Made by a program: the position numbers and the translations under genes
Origin: Abelmoschus esculentus
Lineage: Eukaryota; Streptophyta; Magnoliopsida; Malvales; Malvaceae
Direction of reading: 5' to 3'
Assembly: GCA_035048815.1 (NCBI GenBank)
Contig: JAUCBN010000035.1
Location: 8,692,501-8,756,500, forward strand
Length of the DNA stretch: 64,000 nucleotides
Shown here: positions 1-13,200 of the stretch, piece by piece
Layout of the letters: every line of letters starts with the position of its first letter
How positions within the stretch are numbered: position 1 is the first letter of the stretch
The notes under the pieces: model-generated
Databases searched by the model: none
What the model saw: the letters and a program-made list of their open reading frames with translations, nothing else
What the model was told of the DNA's origin: nothing

Positions 1-206
1 TGCATCAAGGAAACAAGCAGCAGCACTAAGAAGAGAAGATGACAACCATAAGCTTTGAATAATATCCAGATTGATTCAAACAAAACTTCAAATCGCTGAA
101 CAAGTGCTAAATTTCTTATGACAGTCAGATAAGGAAAGAAGTACAAATAAGCATGTCTTAACAGGCAAAAAGAACTTGTTTTGCCACCCTAGGGAGCTCA
201 ACACCA

Positions 207-2062
207 TCACACACACCCCACCCTCTCTGCATCTTCAAGCACAAGAGTCTTCACCGGCTTTCCCAATAGATCAGTATACTCCTGGAAAGGAGACCTTGTG
301 AAACGAGTCTCTTTCCAGAAATCAGGGGTCAAGAAACCATATGTTTTCAAACGACACTCAAAGGTGGCCTGCAATAGATATCCAAAACCAAAAAGAATTC
401 AGGTATATCCAAAATAACTCAAAAAAGCTTATTTGAAACAGGTCATACAGCAAATCTAGAACAAAAAGTATACTAATGTTATTATAATTAAATGAAAATA
501 CCCTAAAGCATAGAATAGGTTGCAACATGTAATATTTAAAATTTACAAACATATATCCAAAAAACCGTATACTTCCACCAAAAAAATATGCAATTTCAAA
601 GAGTAGAGAAAACCCAACATGAATTATAAAGGTACTGCATCACCAATTGAGTACAAAATTTACAACCTCAAAAAAGTGTAGGGAAATACAATGCATCAAA
701 TAATATATCAAAAGAACAGTATCACAGTAATATAGCTACCACTCATTAACAGTACATTTGCAAACTACCTACTCTATTATCAAATTCCAAACCATGAGCT
801 AAGCAGAAAACAATAACATTCCTTTCAACAAATTTCCACTCAAATATTGAATAGGTTGTATAGTTAATGAGACGTGTAAGCATTAAAACTAATGTCGTAT
901 ACGGATACATCGATAATTCATTACTATACACAAATAAGGGATTTATTATGTCAGACTGTCAACACAATCAAAGAATCAATTACAATCACAAGTAGATAAG
1001 TTCAAGATAACAACACTTATTTCCAGCACAATATAATGGATCAGTATAAGGATAAAAGAAAAAAAATAAAAACCTTAAAAACCATCTAACCATTCATAAA
1101 TAATGGATATTCAAAATTAAGAGTGAGACCATCTATTATGAGTTGAATGATGAACAATTTATATAGAATCAATCCAGCATCATACATCGTAAACACATTC
1201 CAACACGGAGACAGCTCATCAAAGACCAACAAAGAATCCCAATACTTTAACAATAATATCACTGATCAACATAGAAAAGTTAGCAAAATTAAACTTTAAC
1301 ACCCATTTCCAAATAGATATAAGAAAAATCCTAAATCAAATATTTCACAAGACCATAACCACAACAGCCAAACAATTATCGAAAAACATTGTATTAAAAG
1401 AAAAAAGGCAATACCTTTACAAAGTTACCAAGAGTCTTGGTAGATCCCCGGGGAGAAGTGAAGACATCCTCAATCCCAGCAAACTGAAGTACCTTCTTGG
1501 GCACCCTAAAAGCCACAATCCCAGCTGCTCTCGGCGCCGGCACCATCCTAACAGTAACGGATCCACATTTCCCGGTAACTTTGCACGGCCCCGTGTGAGG
1601 TTTCCCAATCTTGTTCCCCCAATATCCTCTCCTCACCGGTATGACAGACAATTTTGCTAATATGATCGCTCCTCTTATAGCCGTCGCAACTTCTTTGCTA
1701 CACTTGACTTCCAGCCCGACGTGTACATTTCCATCGCCGACGACGACGAAGGCCTTGAACCGGGAACGCTATCCGGCACGTGTTTATTTCTGGACTGGGG
1801 TGATCTTCATGACCTCGTCTTTCAACGAAGGTCCAACGAGTTGGTCGATGATTTGGTACTCTTTGATGGGGAGAGAGTGGAGGTAGATTTGCTCAAGGGA
1901 GGTGATTTTCCCGGCTTTGACCAGTCTTCCTAGCTTTGTAACGGGCACCCATTTCTCTTCTTCATCCCTTCGTCCGCGGTGCCTTCCTCTAGTACCACGG
2001 TCGGATCTGCCACAGAATCCACGCCTGAAAGCGCCACGGTCAGCTCCGCCTCTTTCTGCCAT
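207..2062 (-). pseudogene. RPS2: 40S ribosomal protein S2 (uS5) pseudogene, two exons
   Basis: In intact form this is a small-subunit ribosomal protein near the mRNA entry site and decoding centre. Exon 1 is 1415-2062 and exon 2 is 207-368, joined by a GT..AG intron. The start at 2062 gives MAERGGADRGAF, then the Arg/Gly-rich N-terminus and hallmark motifs: KWVPVTKLGRLVK, SLKDEVMKITPVQK, KCSKEVATAIRGAIILAKLS, PVRRGYWGNKIGKPHT, GSVTVRMVPAPR. Exon 2 gives KTYGFLTPDFWKETRF and ends at TGA 207-209. About 269 codons would match the family. Exon 1 is broken by TAA at 1784-1786 and TAG at 1769-1771, both at Gln positions of the family (PVQKQTRAGQR), so both fit C-to-T changes. The frame is otherwise open. 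Retention of the intron indicates a duplicated, not processed, pseudogene. A hAT element begins 117 bp upstream of the ATG. Assembly error or an unusual allele is the alternative for the stops. Confidence 0.93.
369..1414 (-). other. Intron of the S2 pseudogene
   Basis: The donor GTATTG follows the codons GNFVK and the acceptor TTGCAG precedes ATFECRLKTYGF, so both splice sites look intact. The 1,046 bp are AT-rich. I see no second gene inside. Ribosomal protein introns sometimes host snoRNAs, but I could not identify boxes with confidence. Confidence 0.8.
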
Positions 2063-2094
2063 TTTGGTTTTGGATGGAATGTGTCTACTAGAGG

Positions 2095-2102
2095 TAGGGT
2101 TT
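2095..2102 (-). promoter_or_regulatory. Telo-box AAACCCTA upstream of S2
   Basis: AAACCCTA on the minus strand lies about 35 bp before the S2 start codon. Telo-boxes near the transcription start are a known feature of plant ribosomal protein promoters, usually paired with site II motifs. Here the pairing has been interrupted by the hAT insertion. Confidence 0.6.
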
Positions 2103-2170
2103 TACATTCCTATATCTTACCCAGTGCGGCCAGGGCTTTCATTTTCTTCTTATATTTTGATTTTGGTCTA

Positions 2171-2178
2171 CTTGTTAT
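2171..2178. repeat. Left 8-bp target site duplication (CTTGTTAT) of the hAT element
   Basis: CTTGTTAT directly abuts the left terminus TAGGGG and is identical to the sequence after the right terminus. Eight bp is the standard hAT duplication length. Confidence 0.9.
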
Positions 2179-2218
2179 TAGGGGTATGCAAATTCGGGTT
2201 CGGTTAACCTTTAGTAGA

Positions 2219-2815
2219 TTATTTCGGTTAACCGATAAATTCGGGTTATCAAATTCTTAACCCTAAACCGTATCCGTTCAACCGGTTAACCGTTTGGTCG
2301 GTTAACCAAAAAAATCGGTTCGGTTCGATTCGGATAACGATTTTTTTACTTTGTTCATAAATTTAAATATATTAAAACATTACATAGTTTTAAAAATAAC
2401 ACTATGGGCAATATTTCAAACACTTCACAGTTTACAATAAAATATTATTTAATAAAATATTATAAACAATACTAATGAATAATCTAAAGTATAATACATA
2501 TGTCCAATGTTTGCACTTGCAGTTTGCAAATGCTAAAGATAATTAAATATATAATATTATAATTTATACATAAACATCATCCAATAAAATTCAAAAGTCC
2601 ATAATCATAATCCTAATAAAATAAATATTGTCATCCATTATAAAAATATAACCGTAATAGAACATAAAGTTATCCAATTACAACTTATAAATCTAACAAA
2701 TATTCAAGAGAGAATTAAATGTATAATACCGATGGTAGCAAAACAGAGTCATAAGTCATAACAAAATAATGATCAAGACTAGATTCAATACTTAAAGAAA
2801 ATCACAACAACAAGC
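2219..2815. other. hAT 3' noncoding region
   Basis: AT-rich sequence between the left subterminal repeats and the transposase stop. I see nothing further in it. Confidence 0.5.
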
Positions 2816-3505
2816 TTAATCATCGTACATGTTGAGAATTTCTATATCTTTTAAGATTGCAACATCTACTAAATCTAAAAAAAAGTAAAAAAAATAGTTA
2901 GTCAAATAAAATATAATAGAAAGAAAACATATGAAGAAAAGAAAAAGGTCAAATATATTTTACCCGATTCAAGCTTTTCAAGATCTTCAAGTGTCTCCTC
3001 TACAAAAAGTGGAGAATGTGAAGTCCTCAACCAATCTTGAGCACAAATTAATGCCTCTACTGTTCTAGGACTCAATGAACTCCTAAATGGATCAAGAACT
3101 CGACCACCGGTGCTAAATGCCGATTCAGATGCAACTGTAGAGATAAGCATAGCTAACACATCTTTGGCCATTCGAGAAACAATAGAAAATCTCGCAGCAT
3201 GCTTTCTCCACCAGTCTAATATGTCAAAACTTTTACCAAATTTTTTTTCACAATCTTCAGCTAGATACTTATCTAACTCTGTTTTTTTTTCGAACCAGCA
3301 TAACCAATCTCTACCTCAAATTGATGCTCTAACATAGTTTGAACATCATCCATATCATTAATATCAATGACATTCACCTCTGAATTTAAGGGAATAACAC
3401 TAGAATCTAACCCCTTATCATTTGCATCAAACATAATAACATATGAAGCAAACATAGAAGATAAAGCATGACAAATTTTTTCACGTAAATCCGCTACAAT
3501 ATCCT
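2816..3505 (-). pseudogene. hAT transposase C-terminal remnant (dimerisation domain)
   Basis: Two exons are visible. The first, 2964-3505, encodes DIVADLREKI, LDKYLAEDCEKKFGKSFDIL, DWWRKHAARF and STVASESAFSTGGRVLDPFR, the signature of the C-terminal dimerisation region of plant hAT (ZBED/RICESLEEPER-like) transposases. A 98-bp intron (2866-2963, GT..AG) separates it from a last exon at 2816-2865 encoding VAILKDIEILNMYDD and a stop. The frame is lost at a run of nine A residues (minus strand, about 3282-3290), giving SKKKQS-stop where KTELDKYL should follow. The upstream end is cut at 3506 by the LTR of the next element. Confidence 0.85.
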
Positions 3506-6500
3506 TGTAACACCCCAAATTTGGGCTTAGAAGTTTAGAGGCCGTTTTAGAGTTCTAGTGGACCGATTTTGTCGATTTAGCCTAATTCGGGATTAAATAC
3601 TTAAAAATTGATTTTTAATCAAAATAAATTATGGAAAAATATTATAAAATCCTTAAATAATATATATTAGACTTTGGTCAAAGCAATTTTGAAAATTGAC
3701 CCTTGAATCCCTAAGATTTTGAAATTAGTGACTATTTTGTAAAAATAGAAAACTTGAGGAAAATTTTATAAACTAAGCCAAAACTTTGGATCTTCAAGTT
3801 AATTTGATATAATCCTAATCCTAGTTGATCTAGGTTTTCCAAGAGTCTATATAAACAACCTTTAATCCCTAGTTTTAACCTAAGTAATCAAAATTCTCTA
3901 ATTTTGATCTAAAACACAAAAATTCACTTTTTAAAAATATCTCTTCTTTAAATTTTGGTTTCTTATTCTCCAAGGCAGCTTTTTCATCATATTTTCAAGG
4001 TAAATATCCACTCTTTTTTTATAAAATTTCGTTGGTTTATTTTTCTATATTTTTTTTCATCAAAATCTCATCGTTTTTCTACGGGTTTTCTAGTTTTTAA
4101 ACCTTTGAAGGGGTTAGATTAATTTTGGAGTTGAGAATCCTTAAAACCTCTGAAATCTAAAGTTCTTTAATGAATTTCCTAAGTTTTTATCTTATTGAAA
4201 CAATCTTTAAAGTCTTGAATCAATAAAATTGGTTTCCTTGATAAAAATTCCATTGTTTTCTTGATTTTCGTTCAAGGGTTTTACATGGCTATTTTTGGTG
4301 CCTAAATACATGAATCTTGAAGTTTTTAGATATAATTAAGATGTCTTTAAAGTATCTAATCCCGGACCTAAGGTTTAGGGGGTGTTTGGAGAGGTTTTCG
4401 GTGAGTTTCGGTTAAGTTTTATGGTGTTTTTAGGGGCTGCCATGTATTGGTCCGACTTGAGGGATGTTTGGGTGTGTTTTAATACACTAAAACCTCTGGT
4501 TTTGATGCTTTAATTAGGTCAAGAGATAGAGGAACAAGTTTGAAAGAGTTTGGAAAGCCGAATCGTGTTTTCGGGTGACTTGTCGAGCAAGTTTCAATAA
4601 ATCGGTAAGTGGATTATGAGGGCTGCCAATTTGGCATGGTTTTAAATGTTTTTCAAAGGTTTGGGGGTGTAGGGAAGGAGTGAAAAACCTCCCTATACTC
4701 GGAAGTAAGTTTTAAGTATTGCTTTCTTAAAGGTTCCCATATTATGCCTTGTTTTTACAATGTTATTTGTTATGCTCTTATTGTGTTGTCAATATGTGAT
4801 TATGCATGTATATAAATGCTCATGAGACTGTTTTTAAAGAAATTTTATATGCATTCAATATTCCCACGGTTTTTATTTTGAAAAGTAAGATAAAAGTGGT
4901 TTTATCGGTTTTTGCAAGTGATGCGTAAAAAGTGGGATACATGTGATTTGAATTCTGTTTTGAATTAAATGTTGAGCATTGGTTTTTGATAATATATTGG
5001 CTAGTTAAGTGATGAACCTTATGGGATAAGTTGATCGATCAATAGGGTCTAGAGTGCACTATAAACATTCAAAAGTCGTACGTGTATAAATTCCTTGTGT
5101 GTTGCATTTTGCCTTTTATTCCAATGCTATGTGATGGGAGTAGTACTGTCACATACGGGTTGATCGGAGTAGTACTGTCACCGGACACCAAGGTGAGATA
5201 ATTCATGTTGAGAGTAGTATCAACATGCGCATGCTCTGGGAGTAGTACTAACATGCGGTTGCCCGTTTATCCTAACGATTTGGAGTAGTACAAATCGGAT
5301 CACTAGCACCAATATATGTTTTTATTTTTTAAGGTAAGTGTCATGGTTTTCACTTGATTGCATATGGTGTTATGCATGCGAGGTTTTATGCATTGATATG
5401 CAGTGATTTGAGCATTGCAATGTTGATAGCATGTAAGACTCGAGCTTTGTGCATCGAGATGCACGTGTAAGCATTGCTATGTGAGTAGCATGTAAGACTT
5501 GTGTTTTAGCTTGTAAAGCATGTGATTACAAAATGGTTTTTACTAAAATATAATGATGGCGTTGTTCGCCTTGGTTTGATGACACTTACTGAGTTTTAAA
5601 AGTTACGTTGTTAGCCATGTGTGTTTTGTTTTATAAAGAGTATGGAATGTTTTTAAGTTGATGAAATTGGTTTAATATGGGCTGCATTGCAAGGTGTTTT
5701 TATACTTGTTTTTATTCACTCACTAAGCTTATGCTTACCCTCTCATTTACCTTGCAATGCAGAGTATTTGATGTGGAGGCAGCAAAGAGAAGCAAGGATC
5801 CAGGTAACTGTCAAGTGAAAGCTCAAGTGTGTCTTTATAACATTAGTAGTAGTGAGAGAGCAATGGGGATGGGTTATCATATTGTGAATAATGTCTATGC
5901 TTTTGAGACTTGAAATGGTTATATGCTTATACTTATTTGATAAATATCAAAATTGATGTTAGCTCGTGACTTTGACTTGAATTTCGCATTGATATTCCTT
6001 TATTTATAATATAGTTATTTTGAAGTTCGGTTCTTGATATCCCTATGTTTGAATATGAGTGTTGTTTATAATGAAGCATGACTACTTAGGAGTTGAATAT
6101 ATTGTTGTGAACTAGGTTGAAGTGCATCTAGATAATATGCCATTACATGTGCTTAAAGTGTTTTTAGGTGAATTTGCATATAGAGAATGTCATGAAACCT
6201 TTAGAAGTTGGAAATAATCCCTAAACTTTGAGCATGTAATTAAATAACTTATAGATATTATTTTAAGTCTTAAATTTACGTTCAAGCATAAAATATACTT
6301 AATTAAATATTGATAACTTTAATTTCACAATCAGGGTATAAAATTCTGAAAATTATAATTAGGTCCCTAAAACTTGTTCGATTAAATTAGGACTCGTTTC
6401 TCTTTAGTTTCCGCTACAATTGAATTCAGTCCTTACATGAACATGTAGGATCTAATCAAAGCATTTAGAAAAGACAAATGATATTTTTTTAGGGTTGTTT

Positions 6501-6588
6501 ATCGGGGCGAGTCTCCGGATTAGCCTCGATATTCCCCGTGTAGCTCATTTGAGTCGGGTGGCGTCTAGACCGGGTCGAGGGGGTTACA
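3506..6588 (+). repeat. 5' LTR of the LARD-like element
   Basis: It begins TGTAACACCCC and ends GGGGTTACA, so the ends form TGTAAC/GTTACA. It matches 10290-13372 almost exactly; I counted about 12 substitutions by eye. It contains a GGAGTAGTAC minisatellite around 5136-5291. Confidence 0.92.
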
Positions 6589-6593
6589 TTTGG

Positions 6594-6605
6594 TGGTATC
6601 AGAGC
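6594..6605 (+). promoter_or_regulatory. Primer-binding site, initiator Met tRNA type
   Basis: TGGTATCAGAGC lies five bases after the LTR end and is the standard plant PBS complementary to the 3' end of initiator tRNA-Met. Confidence 0.85.
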
Positions 6606-9600
6606 TTAGGTTTACGAAACCTTTTGGGATGTTTGGTTTTGTATGTTGTAGAGTTTAATTTGTTTTAAATGTTGCTTATGCACGGTGATTGTTTAGAAAT
6701 TCTATGTTTTTGTATGATATGCACGATGTTCGTTATATGTGATTGATTTGTATTGTAACATAGTAACTTAGGGTTTTGTTTGTCAAGCACGATGTTTGCA
6801 AGTAGGATTAAAATTTTAATATGATTGGTTATTTGTTATATATACGACCGTTGATAAAACGTGATTAAATTTTGATATGCTTAAATATTGCTATATGAAT
6901 TATTGTTTCTAAGCATGATGGAATCTTGTTGTTTTGCTATGCTATTAGTTATATATAAATGTGAACATGTTTGTGAGTTACTTGACTAAGGGAATCGGAT
7001 ATTATGTGACATAGACTACTGTTTTGGCCATGTTTAATTGTTATCTTGCATATGAAATTTATAAAAGCAAAATGTGTTTAGATTTTAAATATTGCATATA
7101 CTGCTGTCAGTTGGCCTTAAAAATTATTTATGAGTTGAACATCTCATGAAATTTATGGTTTTTGATATGTCATGTAGTATAATAAACTAGTTTAAATTTG
7201 CATTGGTTAATGCATGAGACTTTGAGGTGATTTTATATGATGTTTAATACATGATGTGGAAAATACACTTGTTGCATGATTATATGTAATTGATTCTAAT
7301 CATAGTTGATGATTATTCTATGTGATGTTTAAGTATATATTGTTGGGGTTTATTTTGGGTACCATTGCTCTAACTACTACTAGGAAATTGTTTTATATTG
7401 TACTTGAGCTACTTGGAACTTGCTTCGCGTTGGCCTCACAAGTTTTGCAAAATGTTTTTGCATGTTAAAATTGTTTTTCTATTTTATTGTGCTTGATATG
7501 GCATCAAAAAGAAAGCTAAAACTTGATAATAGAGGGGTTACGGAGATTAGAAAGAATAAATAGATTTGTGTTGTGGTGTTATGATATTTGATCTTGAGTT
7601 GACTGATTCCTCGATCGTGTTTGAGTGTAAAGTGGTTTTGAATCAGTTTAATCTGAGAATTTGTTATGCTGGTGAGTAGTAAGAGACTAGATCATTGGAG
7701 TGCCTTTGGGAGTTTCAAAGTGCTTTGTGTGCAAGGTGATTTAAACGTGTTAGAAATGTTCGGGTTATGGTGTGGTTGTGTACTCTTGAGTGCTAAGTTT
7801 CTATGGTTTGGAACATTAAAGAGGTCGAAAGATGAAGTTCCGTAGTTGAGGATGTTGTTTGTGAGTATGGACAACGATCATGCATAGTATAAGAGCACTT
7901 ATATGCATATACATTAAACATCTTAGGACATGCATGCATTCTTGAGCATGACATTAGATTGCATTTGCATGCACTTGCATAGGCATCTAGGGTGACATAT
8001 AGGACTCATACATACATTGTTCATATTTGCAAACGTTTCCCTCTTAAAAAAAAGTTATGTTGAGGTCGGTTGGGGAAAAGTTATAGGCTTATAAAGGTTC
8101 TTGGAAGATACTCTTGTTGGTTTTGAGCCTATTGCCTAATGGGTTAAGTTACTGTTCTGGTTGGGAAGTAATCTTAGATAAGGATTGGTTAGTTAGGCTT
8201 GAAGTTGTGGATGGTTGAACTTAGGTTGAGTACCTTGAGAGTAATTTTGGTTGAAGTTTGTTTGTTGTTAGTAAAGAGGAATGCTGACTTTTGCAAGATT
8301 TTTTTCGGCGAAAGTTAGGTTGTGTAAGAGTTTTTGTGTTATCTTTATGTTTGATGGGAGTACTACTAGGTATCTTTTGTTTGGTATGGTTTAGAAAGTG
8401 GTTAGGTCAAGGGCGAAGCTGATCTTGTGTTTTGTTTTGGAAAACGCTAGTTGAGTTTTTGGGAAAGAAATAAATATTCTAGAAAAAGAGTTGAGGTGAT
8501 AGTGAATGCATAACGAACTGGTGTGGACCTTAAGAAGTGGTGGTTGTGTCATTTGGCTTAGCTTTTGCATGTTGTGTTCATAAAGAGTTGTGTCAGGTTT
8601 TGCTTGGGTATGATCAGGTTGTTGTGGAGGTTTTGGATGTAATCCTTGGATATCTCTGTATGGAGAAGTTGTGTGATAAGGAACGTTGGGTAGTTTATGA
8701 CCATTATTGGTCAGACAATCTTTTGAGCTTGTTTTATCGTCAGGAAGTGTTGCGAGGGTTTGTGTTGTTGAGTTATATGTTTACGATTAGTTTTCTTCTG
8801 TATGGTTGTTGCTTAACATTAAGAAGGATGTTAAGAGTAAGTGGACGGAGGAGTAGCATTAAGTTTGGAAAGATTAAAGAGGTAGAAGTTTGGGCTTAGA
8901 AAAAAAACTAAGTGAGATAAGAGTTGGTTGGTTACGGTATCAAGTTGTATGATGGTTCCCTCAGTGAGTTGCTATTTGGGAAAAGTTGTGTGGCTTATAA
9001 TTATGGGTTGTAGTGGATTAGTTTAAGAGTGTTATGAAATCAAGAGCAATGTTGGTCTGGTTAAGTTTATTGAAGGGTGTTGGTCTAGTGAAAAAGTTGT
9101 GGGTGAGACTTTTCATGATTGAGATGTTTCGGGGTAAGTTTCTATTGGATGTTTGGTGGAGCCGCGTGTGCAGGAAACAATTGAGGTTATGTTGATGGGT
9201 TTTAGATGTGGTGTTGGTTGTCTTTTATGTCTACGTGGCACGTGGTTGTGTTGTATGATGCTATAAGTTAGAATGATATCGTAATGAAAGTTGTGATAGT
9301 CTTTTTCTTTGTATCTGAAAGTAAGGAGCTGTGAAAGGAGTTTGAAAGTAGTTGTTGTTTGATGGACTTGTTTTAGATGAGGATGAGTTGAAAGTGAATG
9401 TTTGTTTGGTTAGTAAATTGAGCTTGAGGGTCAGTATTCTTTGAGAATGTTGTTGTTGTCGTAAGTATTAGAGTAGAGGTGTGTGAACAAATCTCCGTAA
9501 ATTCTATGATATGGTTTCTTGACAGTTAAAAGAGAGTGTTTTCTTTGAGAACGGTTGCAGCTGTTGAGCAGTATGCCTTAATGTGGTAAGGTTTTGAGAT

Positions 9601-10275
9601 AGATAATGGGTTTCTAATTGAGTTTATGAGTGATCTCTCATTAATAGACATGTAACCAGTATAAGTGAGTTATCCAGGCCTGGAAAGGTATGTTAAGGTG
9701 TTTCGACATGAATCTTTAAGGTTCTTGGTAAGGATGTTGTCATTGGTAGAGTTTCTTATAACCGTGTTTAGAAGTTTTGTGATTGAATAGTACTGTTTAA
9801 GGTTTATGTTGGTGGAAGTTGTTATGTGTTGTTGTGGTAAGCGAGAATCGGTGAAAAGTTTTAATTTTGCCTTGTATTTTTGAATATGTTTGAGAAAGTT
9901 AAGCTTATTAGTGGAAGTGGAAAATTGTAGTTTATCGAGAGTTGGTTGTCAACCTTGAGTAAGGAGAGTTAGGCCGTTAGAAAAAGAAAAATGGTTTTTC
10001 TTTTAGCTTGAGGATGAAAGGAGTGTCGTTCTGTGAATCGTTGCAAGTTGTGAAGATGGGTGGTGTAAAGATGACACTGAATCTTTTCTTTATGAGATGT
10101 ATATTGAGATTTTGGTTTTGGGTAGCAAAGGTCCCTTTTGTTAAGATCCTCGTGTGGTTCAGAGTATTTAAGTGGTATCTTAGTGTTTGGGAAGTCACGT
10201 AGGAGTGAAAGGAAATTGTGAAGACCAGTTTCCTAACCTCTTTCTATGGTGAAAATTTCGAGGACGAAATTTCCT
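6606..10275 (+). other. Internal region of the LARD-like element, no coding domains seen
   Basis: About 3.7 kb, T/G-rich on the plus strand, crowded with stops in all frames. A 120-codon frame at 8537-8899 has no recognisable domain. I see no zinc knuckle, DSG protease, YVDD or integrase motif. Mobilisation would need proteins supplied by another element. Confidence 0.7.
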
Positions 10276-10289
10276 AAGTGGGGGAGAGT
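10276..10289 (+). promoter_or_regulatory. Polypurine tract of the LARD-like element
   Basis: AAGTGGGGGAGAGT immediately precedes the 3' LTR start TGTAAC and would prime plus-strand DNA synthesis. Confidence 0.8.
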
Positions 10290-13200
10290 TGTAACACCCC
10301 AAATTTGGGCCTAGAAGTTTAGAGGCCGTTTTAGAGTTCTAGTGGACCGATTTTGTCGATTTAGCCTAGTTCGGGATTAAATACTTAAAAATTGATTTTT
10401 AATCAAAATAAATTATGGAAAAATATTATAAAATCCTTAAATAATATATATTAGACTTTGGTCAAAGCAATTTTGAAAATTGACCCTTGAATCCCTAAGA
10501 TTTTGAAATTAGTGACTATTTTGTAAAAATAGAAAACTTGAGGAAAATTTTATAAACTAAGCCAAAACTTTGGATCTTCAAGTTAATTTGATATAATCCT
10601 AATCCTAGTTGATCTAGGTTTTCCAAGAGTCTATATAAACAACCTTTAATCCCTAGTTTTAACCTAAGTAATCAAAATTCTCTAATTTTGATCTAAAACA
10701 CAAAAATTCACTTTTTAAAAATATCTCTTCTTTAAATTTTGGTTTCTTATTCTCCAAGGCAGCTTTTTCATCATATTTTCAAGGTAAATATCCACTCTTT
10801 TTTTATAAAATTTCGTTGGTTTATTTTTCTATATTTTTTTTCATCAAAATCTCATCGTTTTTCTACGGGTTTTCTAGTTTTTAAACCTTTGAAGGGGTTA
10901 GATTAATTTTGGAGTTGAGAATCCTTAAAACCTCTGAAATCTAAAGTTCTTTAATGAATTTCCTAAGTTTTTATCTTATTGAAACAATCTTTAAAGTCTT
11001 GAATCAATAAAATTGGTTTCCTTGATAAAAATTCTATTGTTTTCTTGATTTTCGTTCAAGGGTTTTACATGGCTATTTTTGGTGCCTAAATACATGAATC
11101 TTGAAGTTTTTAGATATAATTAAGATGTCTTTAAAGTATCTAATCCCGGACCTAAGGTTTAGGGGGTGTTTGGAGAGGTTTTCGGTGAGTTTCGGTTAAG
11201 TTTTATGGTGTTTTTAGGGGCTGCCATGTATTGGTCCGACTTGAGGGATGTTTGGGTGTGTTTTAATACACTAAAACCTCTGGTTTTGATGCTTTAATTA
11301 GGTCAAGAGATAGAGGAACAAGTTTGAAAGAGTTTGGAAAGCCGAATCGTGTTTTCGGGTGACTTGTCGAGCAAGTTTCAATAAATCGGTAAGTGGATTA
11401 TGAGGGCTGCCAATTTGGCATGGTTTTAAATGTTTTTCAAAGGTTTGGGGGTGTAGGGAAGGAGTGAAAAACCTCCCTATACTCGGAAGTAAGTTTTAAG
11501 TATTGCTTTCTTAAAGGTTCCCATATTATGCCTTGTTTTTACAATGTTATTTGTTATGCTCTTATTGTGTTGTCAATATGTGATTATGCATGTATATAAA
11601 TGCTCATGAGACTGTTTTTAAAGAAATTTTATATGCATTCAATATTCCCACGGTTTTTATTTTAAAAAGTAAGATAAAAGTGGTTTTATCGATTTTTGCA
11701 AGTGATGCGTAAAAAGTGGGATACATGTGATTTGAATTCTGTTTTGAATTAAATGTTGAGCATTGGTTTTTGATAATATATTGGCTAGTTAAGTGATGAA
11801 CCTTATGGGATAAGTTGATCGATCAATAGGGTCTAGAGTGCACTATAAACATTCAAAAGTCGTACGTGTATAAATTCCTTGTGTGTTGCATTTTGCCTTT
11901 TATTCCAATGCTATGTGATGGGAGTAGTACTGTCACATACGGGTTGATCGGAGTAGTACTGTCACCGGACACCAAGGTGAGATAATTCATGTTGAGAGTA
12001 GTATCAACATGCGCATGCTCTGGGAGTAGTACTAACATGCGGTTGCCCGTTTATCCTAACGATTTGGAGTAGTACAAATCGGATCACTAGCACCAATATA
12101 TGTTTTTATTTTTTAAGGTAAGTGTCATGGTTTTCACTTGATTGCATATGGTGTTATGCATGCGAGGTTTTATGCATTGATATGCAGTGATTTGAGCATT
12201 GCAATGTTGATAGCATGTAAGACTCGAGCTTTGTGCATCGAGATGCACGTGTAAGCATTGCTATGTGAGTAGCATGTAAGACTTGTGTTTTAGCTTGTAA
12301 AGCATGTGATTACAAAATGGTTTTTACTAAAATATAATGATGGCGTTGTTCGCCTTGGTTTGATGACACTTACTGAGTTTTAAAAGTTACGTTGTTAGCC
12401 ATGTGTGTTTTGTTTTATAAAGAGTATGGAATGTTTTTAAGTTGATGAAATTGGTTTAATATGGGCTGCATTGCAAGGTGTTTTTATACTTGTTTTTATT
12501 CACTCACTAAGCTTATGCTTACCCTCTCATTTACCTTGCAATGCAGAGTATTTGATGTGGAGGCAGCAAAGAGAAGCAAGGATCCAGGTAACTGTCAAGT
12601 GAAAGCTCAAGTGTGTCTTTATAACATTAGTAGTAGTGAGAGAGCAATGGGGATGGGTTATCATATTGTGAATAATGTCTATGCTTTTGAGACTTGAAAT
12701 GGTTATATGCTTATACTTATTTGATAAATATCAAAATTGATGTTAGCTCGTGACTTTGACTTGAATTTCGCATTGATATTCCTTTATTTATAATATAGTT
12801 ATTTTGAAGTTCGGTTCTTGATATCCCTATGTTTGAATATGAGTGTTGTTTATAATGAAGCATGACTACTTAGGAGTTGAATATATTGTTGTGAACTAGG
12901 TTGAAGTGCATCTAGATAATATGCCATTACATGTGCTTAAAGTGTTTTTAGGTGAATTTGCATATAGAGAATGTCATGAAACCTTTAGAAGTTGGAAATA
13001 ATCCCTAAACTTTGAGCATGTAATTAAATAACTTATAGATATTATTTTAAGTCTTAAATTTACGTTCAAGCATAAAATATACTTAATTAAATATTGATAA
13101 CTTTAATTTCACAATCAGGGTATAAAATTCTGAAAATTATAATTAGGTCCCTAAAACTTGTTCGATTAAATTAGGACTCGTTTCTCTTTAGTTTCCGCTG

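Noticed and set aside
369..1414. snoRNA gene in the S2 intron
   Set aside because: Such intronic genes are known in ribosomal protein genes, but I could not find a consistent C/D or H/ACA box set by eye.
5677..5913. 78-codon frame present identically at 5677 and 12461
   Set aside because: It lies inside the two LTRs, so identity reflects LTR duplication, not selection on a protein.
8537..8899. 120-codon open frame in the LARD-like element
   Set aside because: No recognisable domain, a composition typical of translated T/G-rich noncoding DNA, and no repeat of it elsewhere to suggest conservation. Treated as chance.
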